From Oscillospiraceae bacterium (GTDB taxonomy: Bacteria; Bacillota; Clostridia; Oscillospirales; Oscillospiraceae), in contig JAEDJR010000021.1 in assembly GCA_016296235.1 (NCBI GenBank), positions 1-16,432 of the forward strand: a DNA stretch of 16,432 nucleotides, in the 5' to 3' direction. Below the pieces are notes generated by a model. It was not told the origin of the DNA. It saw nothing but the letters and a program-made list of their open reading frames with translations, and ran no database searches. This document shows, piece after piece, positions 6,321-13,848 of this stretch (positions are counted from its first letter, which is position 1; each line of letters begins with the position of its first letter). The translations under genes and the position numbers were made by a program.

Positions 6321-7592
6321 TTGTATATTCCCAATGAAAAAACCATCCTGCAGAATTATGAGAGCGCCAAGGAACTGTTTGCGGCCTATGGAGTGGACAC
6401 GGAACAGGCCCTGAGAGACTTCGAGAAGGTCGGCATTTCCATCCACAGCTGGGCCGGTGATGATGTCAAGGGCTTCGAATCCTTTGAAAACGTCCATTCC
6501 GAGAATACCGTCACAGGCAACTATCCCGGCGCCGCCCGCAACGGCGACGAGCTGCGGCAGGATCTGGCCCAGGCCATGAAGTTCTCCCCCTGCACCCACC
6601 GTCTGGGTCTGCAGAGTATGTACGCCGAGCCGAAGAGCCCCAAGGAGCGCCGGGACTACGATGTGGAGGACTTCCGCAGCTGGATTGACTTCGCCAAGGA
6701 GCGGAACATGGGCGTGGACTTCAACGTGTCCTATTTCACCCATCCCATGATGAAGGACGGCTGCTCCCTGGCATCCCCCGACGATGAGGTTCGCCGCTAC
6801 TGGGTGCAGGCCGGCATCAACGGCCGCCGGATCTGCGAGGCCATCGGCCGGGAGCTGAACTGCACCGTGTTCAACAACACCTGGACGCCCGACGGCACCA
6901 AGGACAACACGGCCGACCGCATGGGCTACCGTGCCCGGCTGAAGGACTCCCTGGATCAGATCTACGCGGAAAAGCTGGATCCCCGTTACATCCGCGACTG
7001 CATGGAGGGCAAGGTGTTCTCCATCGCCAACGAGTGCTTCACAGTCGGCTCCCATGATTTCTACATTGCCTATGCCGCAAAGAACAATCTGGGCCTGACC
7101 ATTGACACCGGTCATTTCCATCCCACGGAGAACTACGCCGACAAGATTTCTGCGGTCTATCCCTTCCTCAACGGCATCATGTTCCACCTGTCCCGGGGCG
7201 TCCGCTGGGATTCCGACCATACCCTGATCCAGGACGACGGCCTGTACCAGGTGTTCCAGGAGATCAAGCGGGCCGGTCTCATCGGTCAGAATATCTGCGT
7301 GGGTCTGGACTTCTTCGACGCCCAGGTCAACCGTGTCACCGCCTGGATCTGCGGCCTGCGGGCCGCCGGCAAGGCTCTGCTCAGCGCCCTGCTGGAGCCC
7401 ACCGCGCTGCTGCAGGAGGCCGAATACGCCGGTAATCTGGGCAAGCGCATGGCTCTGCTGGACGAGTGCAGGAACATGCCGGTCAACGCCGTGTGGGACT
7501 ACCTGTGCTGGAAGAAGAACGCCGGTGTCGGCGCCGCATGGCTGGAGGAAATGGACCGCTATGAGCGGGATGTGCAGTTCCGCCGTGTATAA
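6321..7592 (+). CDS. rhaA: L-rhamnose isomerase (divergent)
   Basis: Converts L-rhamnose to L-rhamnulose in the cytosol using two divalent metals. 423 residues from TTG 6321, chosen because AAGGAG lies 8 nt upstream. The in-frame GTG at 6312 overlaps that same RBS and is less likely (426 residues). Alignable by eye with E. coli RhaA over most of its length: GDDVKGFE, TGNYPGAARN, EALRDF-type start, and all metal ligands, namely the Glu of NECFTVGS, Asp and His of TIDTGHFHPTE, His of MFHLSRGVRWDSDH with its two Asp, and the Asp of GLDFFDAQVNR. E. coli has SRPVRWDSDH where this protein has SRGVRWDSDH. Enzymes of this family also accept L-lyxose, L-mannose, D-allose or D-ribose, so the physiological sugar is less certain than the family. 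First gene after its promoter and 59 nt before the binding-protein gene. Confidence 0.92.
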   Translation: MYIPNEKTILQNYESAKELFAAYGVDTEQALRDFEKVGISIHSWAGDDVKGFESFENVHSENTVTGNYPGAARNGDELRQDLAQAMKFSPCTHRLGLQSMYAEPKSPKERRDYDVEDFRSWIDFAKERNMGVDFNVSYFTHPMMKDGCSLASPDDEVRRYWVQAGINGRRICEAIGRELNCTVFNNTWTPDGTKDNTADRMGYRARLKDSLDQIYAEKLDPRYIRDCMEGKVFSIANECFTVGSHDFYIAYAAKNNLGLTIDTGHFHPTENYADKISAVYPFLNGIMFHLSRGVRWDSDHTLIQDDGLYQVFQEIKRAGLIGQNICVGLDFFDAQVNRVTAWICGLRAAGKALLSALLEPTALLQEAEYAGNLGKRMALLDECRNMPVNAVWDYLCWKKNAGVGAAWLEEMDRYERDVQFRRV

Positions 7593-7597
7593 TTTGT

Positions 7598-7621
7598 ATT
7601 CACCTCCTGCGGGAGAGGAAT
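7598..7621 (+). other. small nested hairpin between isomerase and binding-protein genes
   Basis: ATTC-CTCC ... GGAG-GAAT arms pair with two mismatched bases on each side and a 4-nt loop. There is no U-tract, so it is more likely an mRNA-stability or processing structure than a terminator. Confidence 0.4.
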
Positions 7622-7651
7622 AAATTGAAACAACAATGGAGGAAAAAGATC

Positions 7652-8659
7652 ATGAAAAAGCTCATCGCACTGCTCCTGGCTGTTGTCATGGTGTTTGGCC
7701 TGGCGGCCTGCAGCGGCTCGGCCAAGAAGGACGACAAGTTTGAAATTGTCGTGGTTCCCAAGGACTCTTCCAACCCCTGGTTCGTCCGCATGAAGACCGG
7801 CGTGGACGAGTACGCCGCTGCCCACACGGAGCTGAACGTCTATCAGAAGGGCACCGATCAGATTGACGCCACCCTGCAGGCGCAGCTGGTGGAAGACCTG
7901 ATTGCCCAGGGCGTGGACGCCATCTGCGTGGTTCCCGTTGACATCCAGTCCATCGATCCCGTTCTGAAAAAGGCCCGCGACAAGGGCATCATCGTCATTG
8001 CCCATGAGGGCTCCGCTCTGACCAATGTGGACTACGACATCGAAGCCTTCTCCAACGCCGGTTACGGCCAGTTCATTATGGACAACCTGGCGGAAGCCAT
8101 GGGCGGCGAAGGACTGTACACCACCATGGTTGCTGACCTGACCAACGGCTCCCACAACGAGTGGGCTGACGCTGCTGTCGCTTATCAGAAGGAAGCTTAC
8201 CCCAACATGACGCTGCTGGAGGATATGCCCAGAGTTGAGTCCCACGACAACGGCGACACCGCCTACAACGTGGCCAAGGAATGCTTCAAGGCTTATCCCG
8301 ATCTGAAGGGCATCATGGGCACCTCTTCCTTTGACGCTCCCGGCGTGGCTCGCGCCATTCAGGAAATGGGCTTGGTGGACAAGGCCTTCACCACCGGCAC
8401 CGGTATGCCCGCCGACAACGCGGAGCTGCTGAAGTCCGGCGTCATCAAGTCCCTGACCCTGTGGGATCCCGCCATCGCAGGCCAGGCTATGATCGCTCTG
8501 GCTGTCAAGGTCCTGAACAAGGAAACCATCTCCGGCCCCGTGGATCTGGGCGTGGAGGGCTACACCGCCATGGACTTCCGTGCAGGTTCCAGCACGGTTC
8601 TGGAAGGCCAGGGCTGGATTACCATCAACGCGGAGAATGTTGACTCCTTCGGCTTCTAA
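7652..8659 (+). CDS. sugar ABC transporter substrate-binding lipoprotein (RhaS/LsrB-like)
   Basis: Extracellular lipid-anchored protein that captures the sugar and delivers it to the permeases. 335 residues from ATG 7652, 9 nt after GGAGG. The upstream in-frame TTG at 7625 has no such site and would spoil the signal peptide. MKK, a hydrophobic core and the lipobox LAAC with lipidated Cys20 are clear. The mature part is a periplasmic-binding-protein type 1 fold (EIVVVPKDSSNPWF, AICVVPVDIQSIDPVLKKARDKGI, GTSSFDAPGVARAI, TLWDPAIAGQ). It most resembles the RhaS and LsrB group. The AI-2-contacting residues of LsrB (Asp-Gln pair, Pro/Ala of PDANA) are not kept, and the isomerase and mutarotase point to rhamnose or a related sugar. 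A strong terminator follows, which would make it more abundant than the membrane parts. Confidence 0.92.
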   Translation: MKKLIALLLAVVMVFGLAACSGSAKKDDKFEIVVVPKDSSNPWFVRMKTGVDEYAAAHTELNVYQKGTDQIDATLQAQLVEDLIAQGVDAICVVPVDIQSIDPVLKKARDKGIIVIAHEGSALTNVDYDIEAFSNAGYGQFIMDNLAEAMGGEGLYTTMVADLTNGSHNEWADAAVAYQKEAYPNMTLLEDMPRVESHDNGDTAYNVAKECFKAYPDLKGIMGTSSFDAPGVARAIQEMGLVDKAFTTGTGMPADNAELLKSGVIKSLTLWDPAIAGQAMIALAVKVLNKETISGPVDLGVEGYTAMDFRAGSSTVLEGQGWITINAENVDSFGF

Positions 8660-8677
8660 GCTTCTCACAGCAAACAA

Positions 8678-8712
8678 CGCCGGGCGGGCAAACGCCCGCC
8701 CGGCGGTTTTTT
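8678..8712 (+). terminator. strong intrinsic terminator inside the transporter operon
   Basis: A perfect 12-bp GC stem (8678-8689 with 8694-8705) with AAAC loop, followed by a six-T run (8707-8712), 18 nt after the binding-protein stop. No convincing sigma-A promoter is seen before the ATPase gene, so partial read-through is likely. Confidence 0.92.
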
Positions 8713-8732
8713 CCTGCACCCTTGCTTTTTAA

Positions 8733-8782
8733 CGCAGCCCAAACGGCTGCGCACTTCGTTTTTCTGCCGGTGTCGGACCGGC
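8733..8782 (+). other. two further hairpins before the ATPase gene
   Basis: CGCAGCC (8733-8739) pairs with GGCTGCG (8745-8751), and GCCGGT (8766-8771) pairs with ACCGGC (8777-8782). Together with the terminator they make three hairpins in the 175-nt gap. They could block 3'-end decay or weaken downstream expression. Confidence 0.5.
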
Positions 8783-8834
8783 GGATCAATCCCCCATTCC
8801 CTGTACGGAAGATATCGTTCAATGGAGGTGCTTC

Positions 8835-10322
8835 ATGGCACAGGCATTACTGAAAGCGGTGGATATCACCAAATCCTTCGCCGGCGTGCGCGCCCTGAAG
8901 GGCGTTTCCCTGGAAATCATGCCCGGCGAGATTCACTGCCTGGCCGGTGAAAACGGCTGCGGCAAATCCACGCTGATTAAGGTTATTTCCGGCGTCCATC
9001 CCCGGGATGGCGGCACCCTGGAATTCGACGGGAAGCCCATGGACAAGTTCTCTCCCATCGACGCCATTATGGCGGGCATCCAGGTGATTTATCAGGATTT
9101 CTCCGTATTTCCCAATCTGACGGTGATGGAGAATCTGGCGCTCAACACGGAGCTGGCGGCCAAACGCAAGGTGGTCAGCAAGAAGCGGATGCGGCAGATT
9201 GCAGAGGAGGCCATTGCAAAAATTGACTTCCACGTGGACCTGGACGCCCTGGTGGGCTCCCTGTCCGTGGCGGAAAAGCAGATGGTCGCCATCAGCCGGG
9301 CGCTGATGTTCAACGCCAAGCTGATTATTATGGATGAACCTACCACGGCTCTGACCCGGAAAGAGGTCAAGGCCCTCTTCAATATTATTATGAAGCTGAA
9401 AGCCGAGGGAATCGCCATTCTCTTCGTCGGACACAAGCTGGACGAGGTGTTTGAGATTGCCGAGCGCTTTACGATTTGCCGTTCCGGCGAGCTGGTGGCC
9501 ACCGGCAACATTGCCGACCTGGACGACCAGAAGTTCACCTACTACATGACCGGCCGGCGGTTCCAGGATCAGACGTTCCGGGCCGAGCATGTGACGGAGC
9601 AGCCGGTCATGGAGCTGAAGAACCTGACTCTGGACGGCTATTATGAGAACATCAGCTTTGCGCTCCACGGCGGCGAAATTCTGGGTATCACCGGCCTGCT
9701 GGACTCCGGACGCACGGAGCTGGCCCTGTCCATGTTCGGCGTCAAACCGGCGACCTCCGGCCAGATTCTCCGCAACGGGAAGGCTGTGTCCATCCGCAAG
9801 CCCCAGGACGCCATTGCCAACCAGATCGGCTTTGTCCCGGAGGACCGTCTGTCGGAAGGCCTGTTCCTGACCCAGTCCATCGCGGATAACACCATCATTT
9901 CCGAGATTGACCGGCTGAAAACCAAGTCCGGCACCTTCGACCGCAAGGCCCGCAAGGAAGAGGTGGACCGGTGGGTGAAGGAGCTGGCCATTGCCACGCC
10001 GGATCCCAACAACAACGCCAACACCCTTTCCGGCGGCAACCAGCAGCGTATCGTTCTGGCGAAATGGCTGGCCTGCAACCCGGAGGTGCTGATCCTCAAC
10101 GGCCCCACCGTGGGCGTGGACATCGGCTCCAAGCATGATATCCACATGATTTTGCAGAAGCTGGCCCGGGAAAAGGGAATGGGCATCATCGTCATCTCCG
10201 ACGACCTGCCGGAGGTGCTGCAGACCTGTTCCCGCGTGCTGGTCCTGAAGGATGGCCGGATTGTCCACGAGGCGCCCTCGGAAGGCCTGACGGAACAGAC
10301 CATTCTGGACTATATGATGTAA
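8835..10322 (+). CDS. sugar ABC transporter ATPase, two fused nucleotide-binding domains (RhaT/RbsA-like)
   Basis: Cytoplasmic ATPase that powers sugar import, 495 residues, start ATG 8835, 6 nt after GGAGG. Domain 1 is complete: Walker A GENGCGKST at 38-46, Q-loop IYQDF, signature LSVAEKQ at 143-149, Walker B with Asp167-Glu168 (MDEPT) and switch histidine in VGHKLDE. Domain 2 is degenerate in the nucleotide site: the Walker A position reads GLLDSGRT at 287-294 (Arg for Lys, as in RbsA), and the Walker B position reads LILNGPT at 419-425, where Asn-Gly replaces the usual Asp-Glu. LSGGNQQ at 398-404 is intact. One active and one inactive ATP site is therefore expected. Length and layout are those of the ribose/rhamnose/AI-2 class (CUT2). 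It is followed by permease genes after 13 nt. Confidence 0.93.
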   Translation: MAQALLKAVDITKSFAGVRALKGVSLEIMPGEIHCLAGENGCGKSTLIKVISGVHPRDGGTLEFDGKPMDKFSPIDAIMAGIQVIYQDFSVFPNLTVMENLALNTELAAKRKVVSKKRMRQIAEEAIAKIDFHVDLDALVGSLSVAEKQMVAISRALMFNAKLIIMDEPTTALTRKEVKALFNIIMKLKAEGIAILFVGHKLDEVFEIAERFTICRSGELVATGNIADLDDQKFTYYMTGRRFQDQTFRAEHVTEQPVMELKNLTLDGYYENISFALHGGEILGITGLLDSGRTELALSMFGVKPATSGQILRNGKAVSIRKPQDAIANQIGFVPEDRLSEGLFLTQSIADNTIISEIDRLKTKSGTFDRKARKEEVDRWVKELAIATPDPNNNANTLSGGNQQRIVLAKWLACNPEVLILNGPTVGVDIGSKHDIHMILQKLAREKGMGIIVISDDLPEVLQTCSRVLVLKDGRIVHEAPSEGLTEQTILDYMM

Positions 10323-10335
10323 GGAGGGCGGAGGT

Positions 10336-11376
10336 ATGCAGAAGAAACTGAAAAAGCTTTTGGAACGCACAGAATTTTATGTGTTCCTGATTATCGTGGC
10401 CGTTGGCCTGGTGATCCAGTTCCGCTCCGGAAAATTCTTTACCAGCAACAATATGCTGGATATTGCCTCCGCCATGATCGTGCCGGGCATCTTTGCGGTG
10501 GGTATTTTCATGGTGCTGGTATCCGGCGGTATGGACGTATCGTTCCCGGCGCTGGCATCCCTTTCGGTCTATGCCACCACCAAGCTGCTGCTGGACATGG
10601 GCTATGAGGGCAGCGTGCTGCTGCCGCTGCTGATTGCGGCTGTGATCGGTGCGGCGCTGGGCGCCTTCAACGGCTTCTTCATCGGCTATCTGAATCTGAC
10701 GCCCATGATTATCACCCTGGGCGCCTCCAGCGTGTTCAAGGGCTTCATGCAGGGCGCGCTGAATTCCAAGCAGCTGGCTGTCATTCCTGCCGGCATGAAG
10801 AGATTCGGCACCACCTATCTGCTGGAGACGACCAATGATCTGGGCCAGGGCTCCAAGCTGTCCATCGCCTTCCTGGTTCTGGTGGCCGTGGTGGTACTGA
10901 TCTGGTTCCTGATGAACAAGACCTATTTCGGCCGCGGCATCTATGCCATCGGCGGCAATCCCGCCGCAGCCAAAGCCGCTGGCTTCAATGTCAAGCGCAC
11001 CAAGTTCCTGACCTATACCATCGTGGGTGTAATCGCCTCCATCGCCGGCGTCATCCGGGTCTGCATGATGCAGCAGTGCCATCCCACCAACATGCTGGGC
11101 ATGGAAATGAACATCATCGCCGGTGTGGTTCTGGGCGGCACCGCCATTACCGGCGGCGCAGGCACCATGACCGGCTGCGTCCTGGGCACGCTGCTGATTG
11201 TCATGGTGGAGAACTCCATGATTTTGCTGGGCATTCCCGTCACCTGGAAGTCCGTATTCACCGGCGCCCTGATCGTCATCGGCACCGGCGTCTCCGCCCT
11301 GCAGGTCCTGCGGGCAAACCGGGCAGCGGATAAGGCCAAGGCCCGGAAGTTCCGGAAGGAGGGCGCGAACGTATGA
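10336..11376 (+). CDS. sugar ABC transporter permease 1 (RbsC/RhaP-like)
   Basis: Inner-membrane subunit of the CUT2-type importer, 346 residues. ATG 10336 has a strong GGAGG just upstream, within AAGGAGGGCGGAGGT. It shows about eight to ten hydrophobic segments. The cytoplasmic coupling region GAFNGFFIGYLNLTPMIITLG and the motif YAIGGNPAAAKAAGFNVKRTKF are typical of RbsC-type permeases. The C-terminal tail is basic and cytoplasmic. Its stop codon overlaps the start of the second permease (ATGA at 11373-11376), which indicates translational coupling. Which of the two permeases corresponds to RhaP or RhaQ cannot be told from the sequence. Confidence 0.92.
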   Translation: MQKKLKKLLERTEFYVFLIIVAVGLVIQFRSGKFFTSNNMLDIASAMIVPGIFAVGIFMVLVSGGMDVSFPALASLSVYATTKLLLDMGYEGSVLLPLLIAAVIGAALGAFNGFFIGYLNLTPMIITLGASSVFKGFMQGALNSKQLAVIPAGMKRFGTTYLLETTNDLGQGSKLSIAFLVLVAVVVLIWFLMNKTYFGRGIYAIGGNPAAAKAAGFNVKRTKFLTYTIVGVIASIAGVIRVCMMQQCHPTNMLGMEMNIIAGVVLGGTAITGGAGTMTGCVLGTLLIVMVENSMILLGIPVTWKSVFTGALIVIGTGVSALQVLRANRAADKAKARKFRKEGANV

Positions 11377-12365
11377 CAACCCTGAAAACTGCCGTTAAAA
11401 AGAACCAGCATGTGTTCCGGCTTTTGGTCATCGTGGTGGTCTGGATGGCGTTTATGGCCATCACCCGGTTTGACAAGTTCTATAACTTCGGAAATTTCAA
11501 AACCATGGCATCCCAGTTCCCGGAATTCGGCGTCATGGCCCTGGGCGGCATGCTGTGCATGATGACCGGCGGCATTGACCTGAGCTGCGTGGGCGTGGCC
11601 AATTTCACCGCCGTGCTCTGCGCCCTGCTCATGACGGCCCTGGGCGGTGAAAGCGGCGTCCTGCCGGCGGCAACCTTCCCGCTGTTCCTGGTGCTGCCGG
11701 TCCTGTTCGGCGCATTCTGGGGTGCGATCAACGGCGTGCTGATTTCCAAAATCCGCATTCCGCCCATTCTGGCGACCCTGGGCATCAATGAGCTGCTCAG
11801 CGGCATCTGCATCGTCCTGACCGGCGGCAGCGCCTACAGCTCCTTCCCCAAGGAATTGACCAACCTGATCGTCATGGATATCGGCAATGTGCTGCCGGTG
11901 CGCCTGCTGGTCTTTGTGGTGGTGGCGCTGATTATCTGGTTCATGCTGGAAAAAACCACCTACGGCACCAAGCTGCGCCTGCTGGGTACCAGCGAAAAGG
12001 TAGCCGTCTATTCCGGCGTCAAGACTGTGCCCCTGCTGATCCGTACCTATATGACCTCCGGAATCTGCGCGGCCCTGGGCGGCCTGCTGATGCTGGGCAC
12101 CTATGCCTCCGCCCGTGCGGACTATGGCTCCCAGTACACCCTGCAGACCATCCTGATTATCGTTCTGGGCGGCGTCAGCCCCCTGGGAGGCAAGGGCAAA
12201 ATGTCCGGCGTGATCCTGGCGATTTTTGTCCTGAAAATGCTGGAATCCGGCATCAACCGCTTCCAGAATATCTCCAGCTACTATATTTCCCTGATCTGGG
12301 GCGGCGTCCTGATCCTTGCCATGGTCATGGACTACGTCACCGGTGACAAGAGATCGAGAGGTTGA
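11373..12365 (+). CDS. sugar ABC transporter permease 2 (RbsC/RhaQ-like)
   Basis: Second transmembrane subunit, 330 residues, translated from the ATGA overlap with permease 1. It has the coupling segment GAINGVLISKIRIPPILATLG, and GTKLRLLGTSEKVAVYSGVKT in the place of the YAIGGN motif. The region IIVLGGVSPLGGKGKMSGVI carries the conserved Gly pattern of this family. Two different permeases make a heterodimeric channel, as in the rhamnose (RhaPQ) and AI-2 (LsrCD) transporters and unlike the RbsC homodimer. This supports a rhamnose-type rather than a plain ribose-type system. The gene is followed 5 nt later by the mutarotase. Confidence 0.92.
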   Translation: MTTLKTAVKKNQHVFRLLVIVVVWMAFMAITRFDKFYNFGNFKTMASQFPEFGVMALGGMLCMMTGGIDLSCVGVANFTAVLCALLMTALGGESGVLPAATFPLFLVLPVLFGAFWGAINGVLISKIRIPPILATLGINELLSGICIVLTGGSAYSSFPKELTNLIVMDIGNVLPVRLLVFVVVALIIWFMLEKTTYGTKLRLLGTSEKVAVYSGVKTVPLLIRTYMTSGICAALGGLLMLGTYASARADYGSQYTLQTILIIVLGGVSPLGGKGKMSGVILAIFVLKMLESGINRFQNISSYYISLIWGGVLILAMVMDYVTGDKRSRG

Positions 12366-12370
12366 GAAGC

Positions 12371-12712
12371 ATGAAGAAAATCTTTGGTCAGGTGGGCCGC
12401 CTGAAGCCCGAATGCATTGAGGAATACCGGCGTCTCCACGAGGTGGACGTCTATACGCCCCGCTGGGCCGGGGTTCTGTCCATGATCCGGGACTGCAATA
12501 TGCAGAACTACTCCATTTTTATTGAGGACGACGTGGTATTCGGATACTTTGAGTATACCGGCACCGACTATGAGGCCGATATGGCCAAAATGGCCGCCGA
12601 TCCCACGACCCAGGACTGGTGGTCCCACACCCGTCCCTGCTTCACCAAGTATAAGCCCGACAGCAAAGAGAACTTCTACACGGATATGCAGCAGATTTTC
12701 TTCTTCGAGTGA
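12371..12712 (+). CDS. rhaM: L-rhamnose mutarotase
   Basis: Interconverts alpha and beta anomers of L-rhamnopyranose so that the isomerase receives the right form. 113 residues from ATG 12371, five bases after the permease stop. An in-frame TTG at 12362 has no better RBS. Compared with the 104-residue E. coli RhaM, the key pattern is kept: EEYRRLHE (active-site Tyr and His), NYSIFIED, FGYFEY, and the Trp pair in QDWWSH, ending in MQQIFFFE. It is about two residues longer after the histidine. Its presence together with a RhaA-type isomerase is the best evidence that the locus handles L-rhamnose or a close analogue. Confidence 0.9.
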   Translation: MKKIFGQVGRLKPECIEEYRRLHEVDVYTPRWAGVLSMIRDCNMQNYSIFIEDDVVFGYFEYTGTDYEADMAKMAADPTTQDWWSHTRPCFTKYKPDSKENFYTDMQQIFFFE

Positions 12713-12720
12713 GGATGCGT

Positions 12721-13476
12721 ATGAAACGAGTTTTGTTTGTCGGCGAGAGCTGGCATGTGCATGTGACCGAGGCCAAGGGCTTCGACACCTTCACCTATGA
12801 CTACTACGAGGAAGCCACGGAGTTTATTCAGGCGGCTCTGGAGAAGAACGGGGCGGAATTCTGCCACATTCCCTCCCATCTGGTGGAGAAAAAGTTCCCG
12901 ACCACGCTGGAAGAGCTGCAGAGGTATGATGTGGTCATGTTCAGCGATGTGGGCGCCAATACCATGAATCTGCCCATGAACGTGTTCCAGCGGCTGGTTC
13001 CATCGGTGAACAAGCTGGAGCTGGTGAAGGACTATGTGCTCCGGGGCGGCGCTTTTGTGATGATCGGCGGCTATCTGACCTTCCAGGGCATCCAGGCCAG
13101 AGGCGCCTATAAGCGGACGGCCATGGAGGAAATTCTGCCCGTGACGCTGCTGGAGGGCGACGACCGGGTGGAGCGCTGTGAGGGAATTACGCCCCGGGTG
13201 GTCATGCCGGAGCATCCTGTCATGGCGGGGCTGCCGGAGACCTGGCCCCAGGTTCTGGGCTATAACCGGCTGATTCCCAAGGAACGCAGCCAGATCCTGG
13301 CCAGAGTGGGGGAGGACCCCCTGGTGGTGCTGGGGCAGTATGGCAAGGGCCGCGTCTGCGCCTATGCCACGGACTGCGCACCCCACTGGTCGCCGGAGGC
13401 CTTCTGCAAGTGGGAGGGCTATCCCGTTTTCTGGGGCAACCTCCTGCAGTGGCTGACCTGCCGGGATGAGGCATAA
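12721..13476 (+). CDS. PF07090-like 'putative glutamine amidotransferase' protein
   Basis: A 251-residue cytosolic protein with a class I glutamine-amidotransferase-like Rossmann fold (MKRVLFVGESWHVHV, YDVVMFSDVGANTMNL, GGAFVMIGGYLTFQG, HPVMAGLPETWPQVLGYN, GKGRVCAYATDCAPHW). The elbow that in true amidotransferases carries the nucleophile Cys reads MIGGYLT, without cysteine, so glutaminase activity is unlikely. The start is ATG 12721, 6 nt after GTGAGG; the in-frame GTG at 12709 and ATG at 12715 are less well placed. It sits 8 nt after the mutarotase and before the terminator that closes the operon. The context suggests a role in handling or sensing the same sugar, but no member I know has a proven function. 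It resembles ThuA-type proteins of trehalose loci in fold. Confidence 0.8.
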   Translation: MKRVLFVGESWHVHVTEAKGFDTFTYDYYEEATEFIQAALEKNGAEFCHIPSHLVEKKFPTTLEELQRYDVVMFSDVGANTMNLPMNVFQRLVPSVNKLELVKDYVLRGGAFVMIGGYLTFQGIQARGAYKRTAMEEILPVTLLEGDDRVERCEGITPRVVMPEHPVMAGLPETWPQVLGYNRLIPKERSQILARVGEDPLVVLGQYGKGRVCAYATDCAPHWSPEAFCKWEGYPVFWGNLLQWLTCRDEA

Positions 13477-13507
13477 GCAACGCAAAACCCAGGCGTGTAA
13501 GACGGTT

Positions 13508-13556
13508 AACAGGACCTGTCGCGAATTTCGCGACAGGCCCTGTTCTTGTGTTTTAT
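13508..13556 (+). terminator. long hairpin terminator closing the sugar operon
   Basis: CCTGTCGCGAA (13515-13525) pairs exactly with TTCGCGACAGG (13527-13537). After a single mismatch on each side, AACAGG (13508-13513) pairs with CCTGTT (13539-13544). A T-rich run follows (TTGTGTTTTATT). Confidence 0.85.
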
Positions 13557-13600
13557 TCTGTTATGTGATAATATAGAACCGAACAGACCTGCAAATTGGG

Positions 13601-13706
13601 ATTCTGACGATCGCTTTTCGTAAGCACACGCATTTTTATGACAAGGTTTCGTCCCGCACTGTCATTGCTGTGAAAAAGGGCGTAGGGGCGGCTATCAGCC
13701 GCCCGC
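13601..13706 (+). repeat. dispersed palindromic repeat, copy 2
   Basis: A shorter copy (about 106 nt) of the element at 3468-3641, in opposite orientation. It starts with ATTCTGACGATCG and ends with GTCATTGCTG, a GAAAAAGG stretch and the GTAGGG-headed palindrome at 13682-13706 (CGGCTATCAGCCG core). It lacks the 88-nt double hairpin found in copy 1. Confidence 0.8.
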
Positions 13707-13729
13707 GATGGTCAGTACGGGGGGAACGG

Positions 13730-13762
13730 ATTGCCGCGCCGGTGTGCGCACTGGCTCGCAAT
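13730..13762. repeat. imperfect palindrome, REP-like hairpin
   Basis: ATTGC...GCCGGTG and CACTGGC...GCAAT form an imperfect stem around TGCG. I recall similar ATTGCC...CGCAATGACA palindromes as frequent intergenic repeats in Oscillospiraceae. Together with copy 2 this fills most of the 372-nt gap between the sugar operon and the hydrolase gene. Confidence 0.5.
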
Positions 13763-13848
13763 GACAGCGTTTTTTGAACACTTGCATAGAATTGTTAGTT
13801 GCTTGTGAAAGCCGGCAATCATAATTGGAATTTGTGGAGGAGAAAGAT

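Noticed and set aside
7559..8719. 386-codon minus-strand frame opposite the binding-protein gene, and similar long antisense frames at 6252-7220 and 10192-11379
   Set aside because: All mirror well-supported plus-strand genes, show the composition of reversed codons and have no family resemblance.
8847..10370. 507-codon open frame on the minus strand opposite the ATPase gene
   Set aside because: It is an antisense shadow in GC-rich codons: the plus frame has all ABC motifs, while the minus frame gives a His/Gly/Val/Gln-rich product without any recognisable domain or RBS.
7652..13476. Autoinducer-2 (Lsr) uptake and processing system
   Set aside because: The transporter layout is Lsr-like, but the AI-2-binding residues of LsrB are not kept and lsrK, lsrF and lsrG are absent. 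Isomerase and mutarotase point to rhamnose-like sugars.
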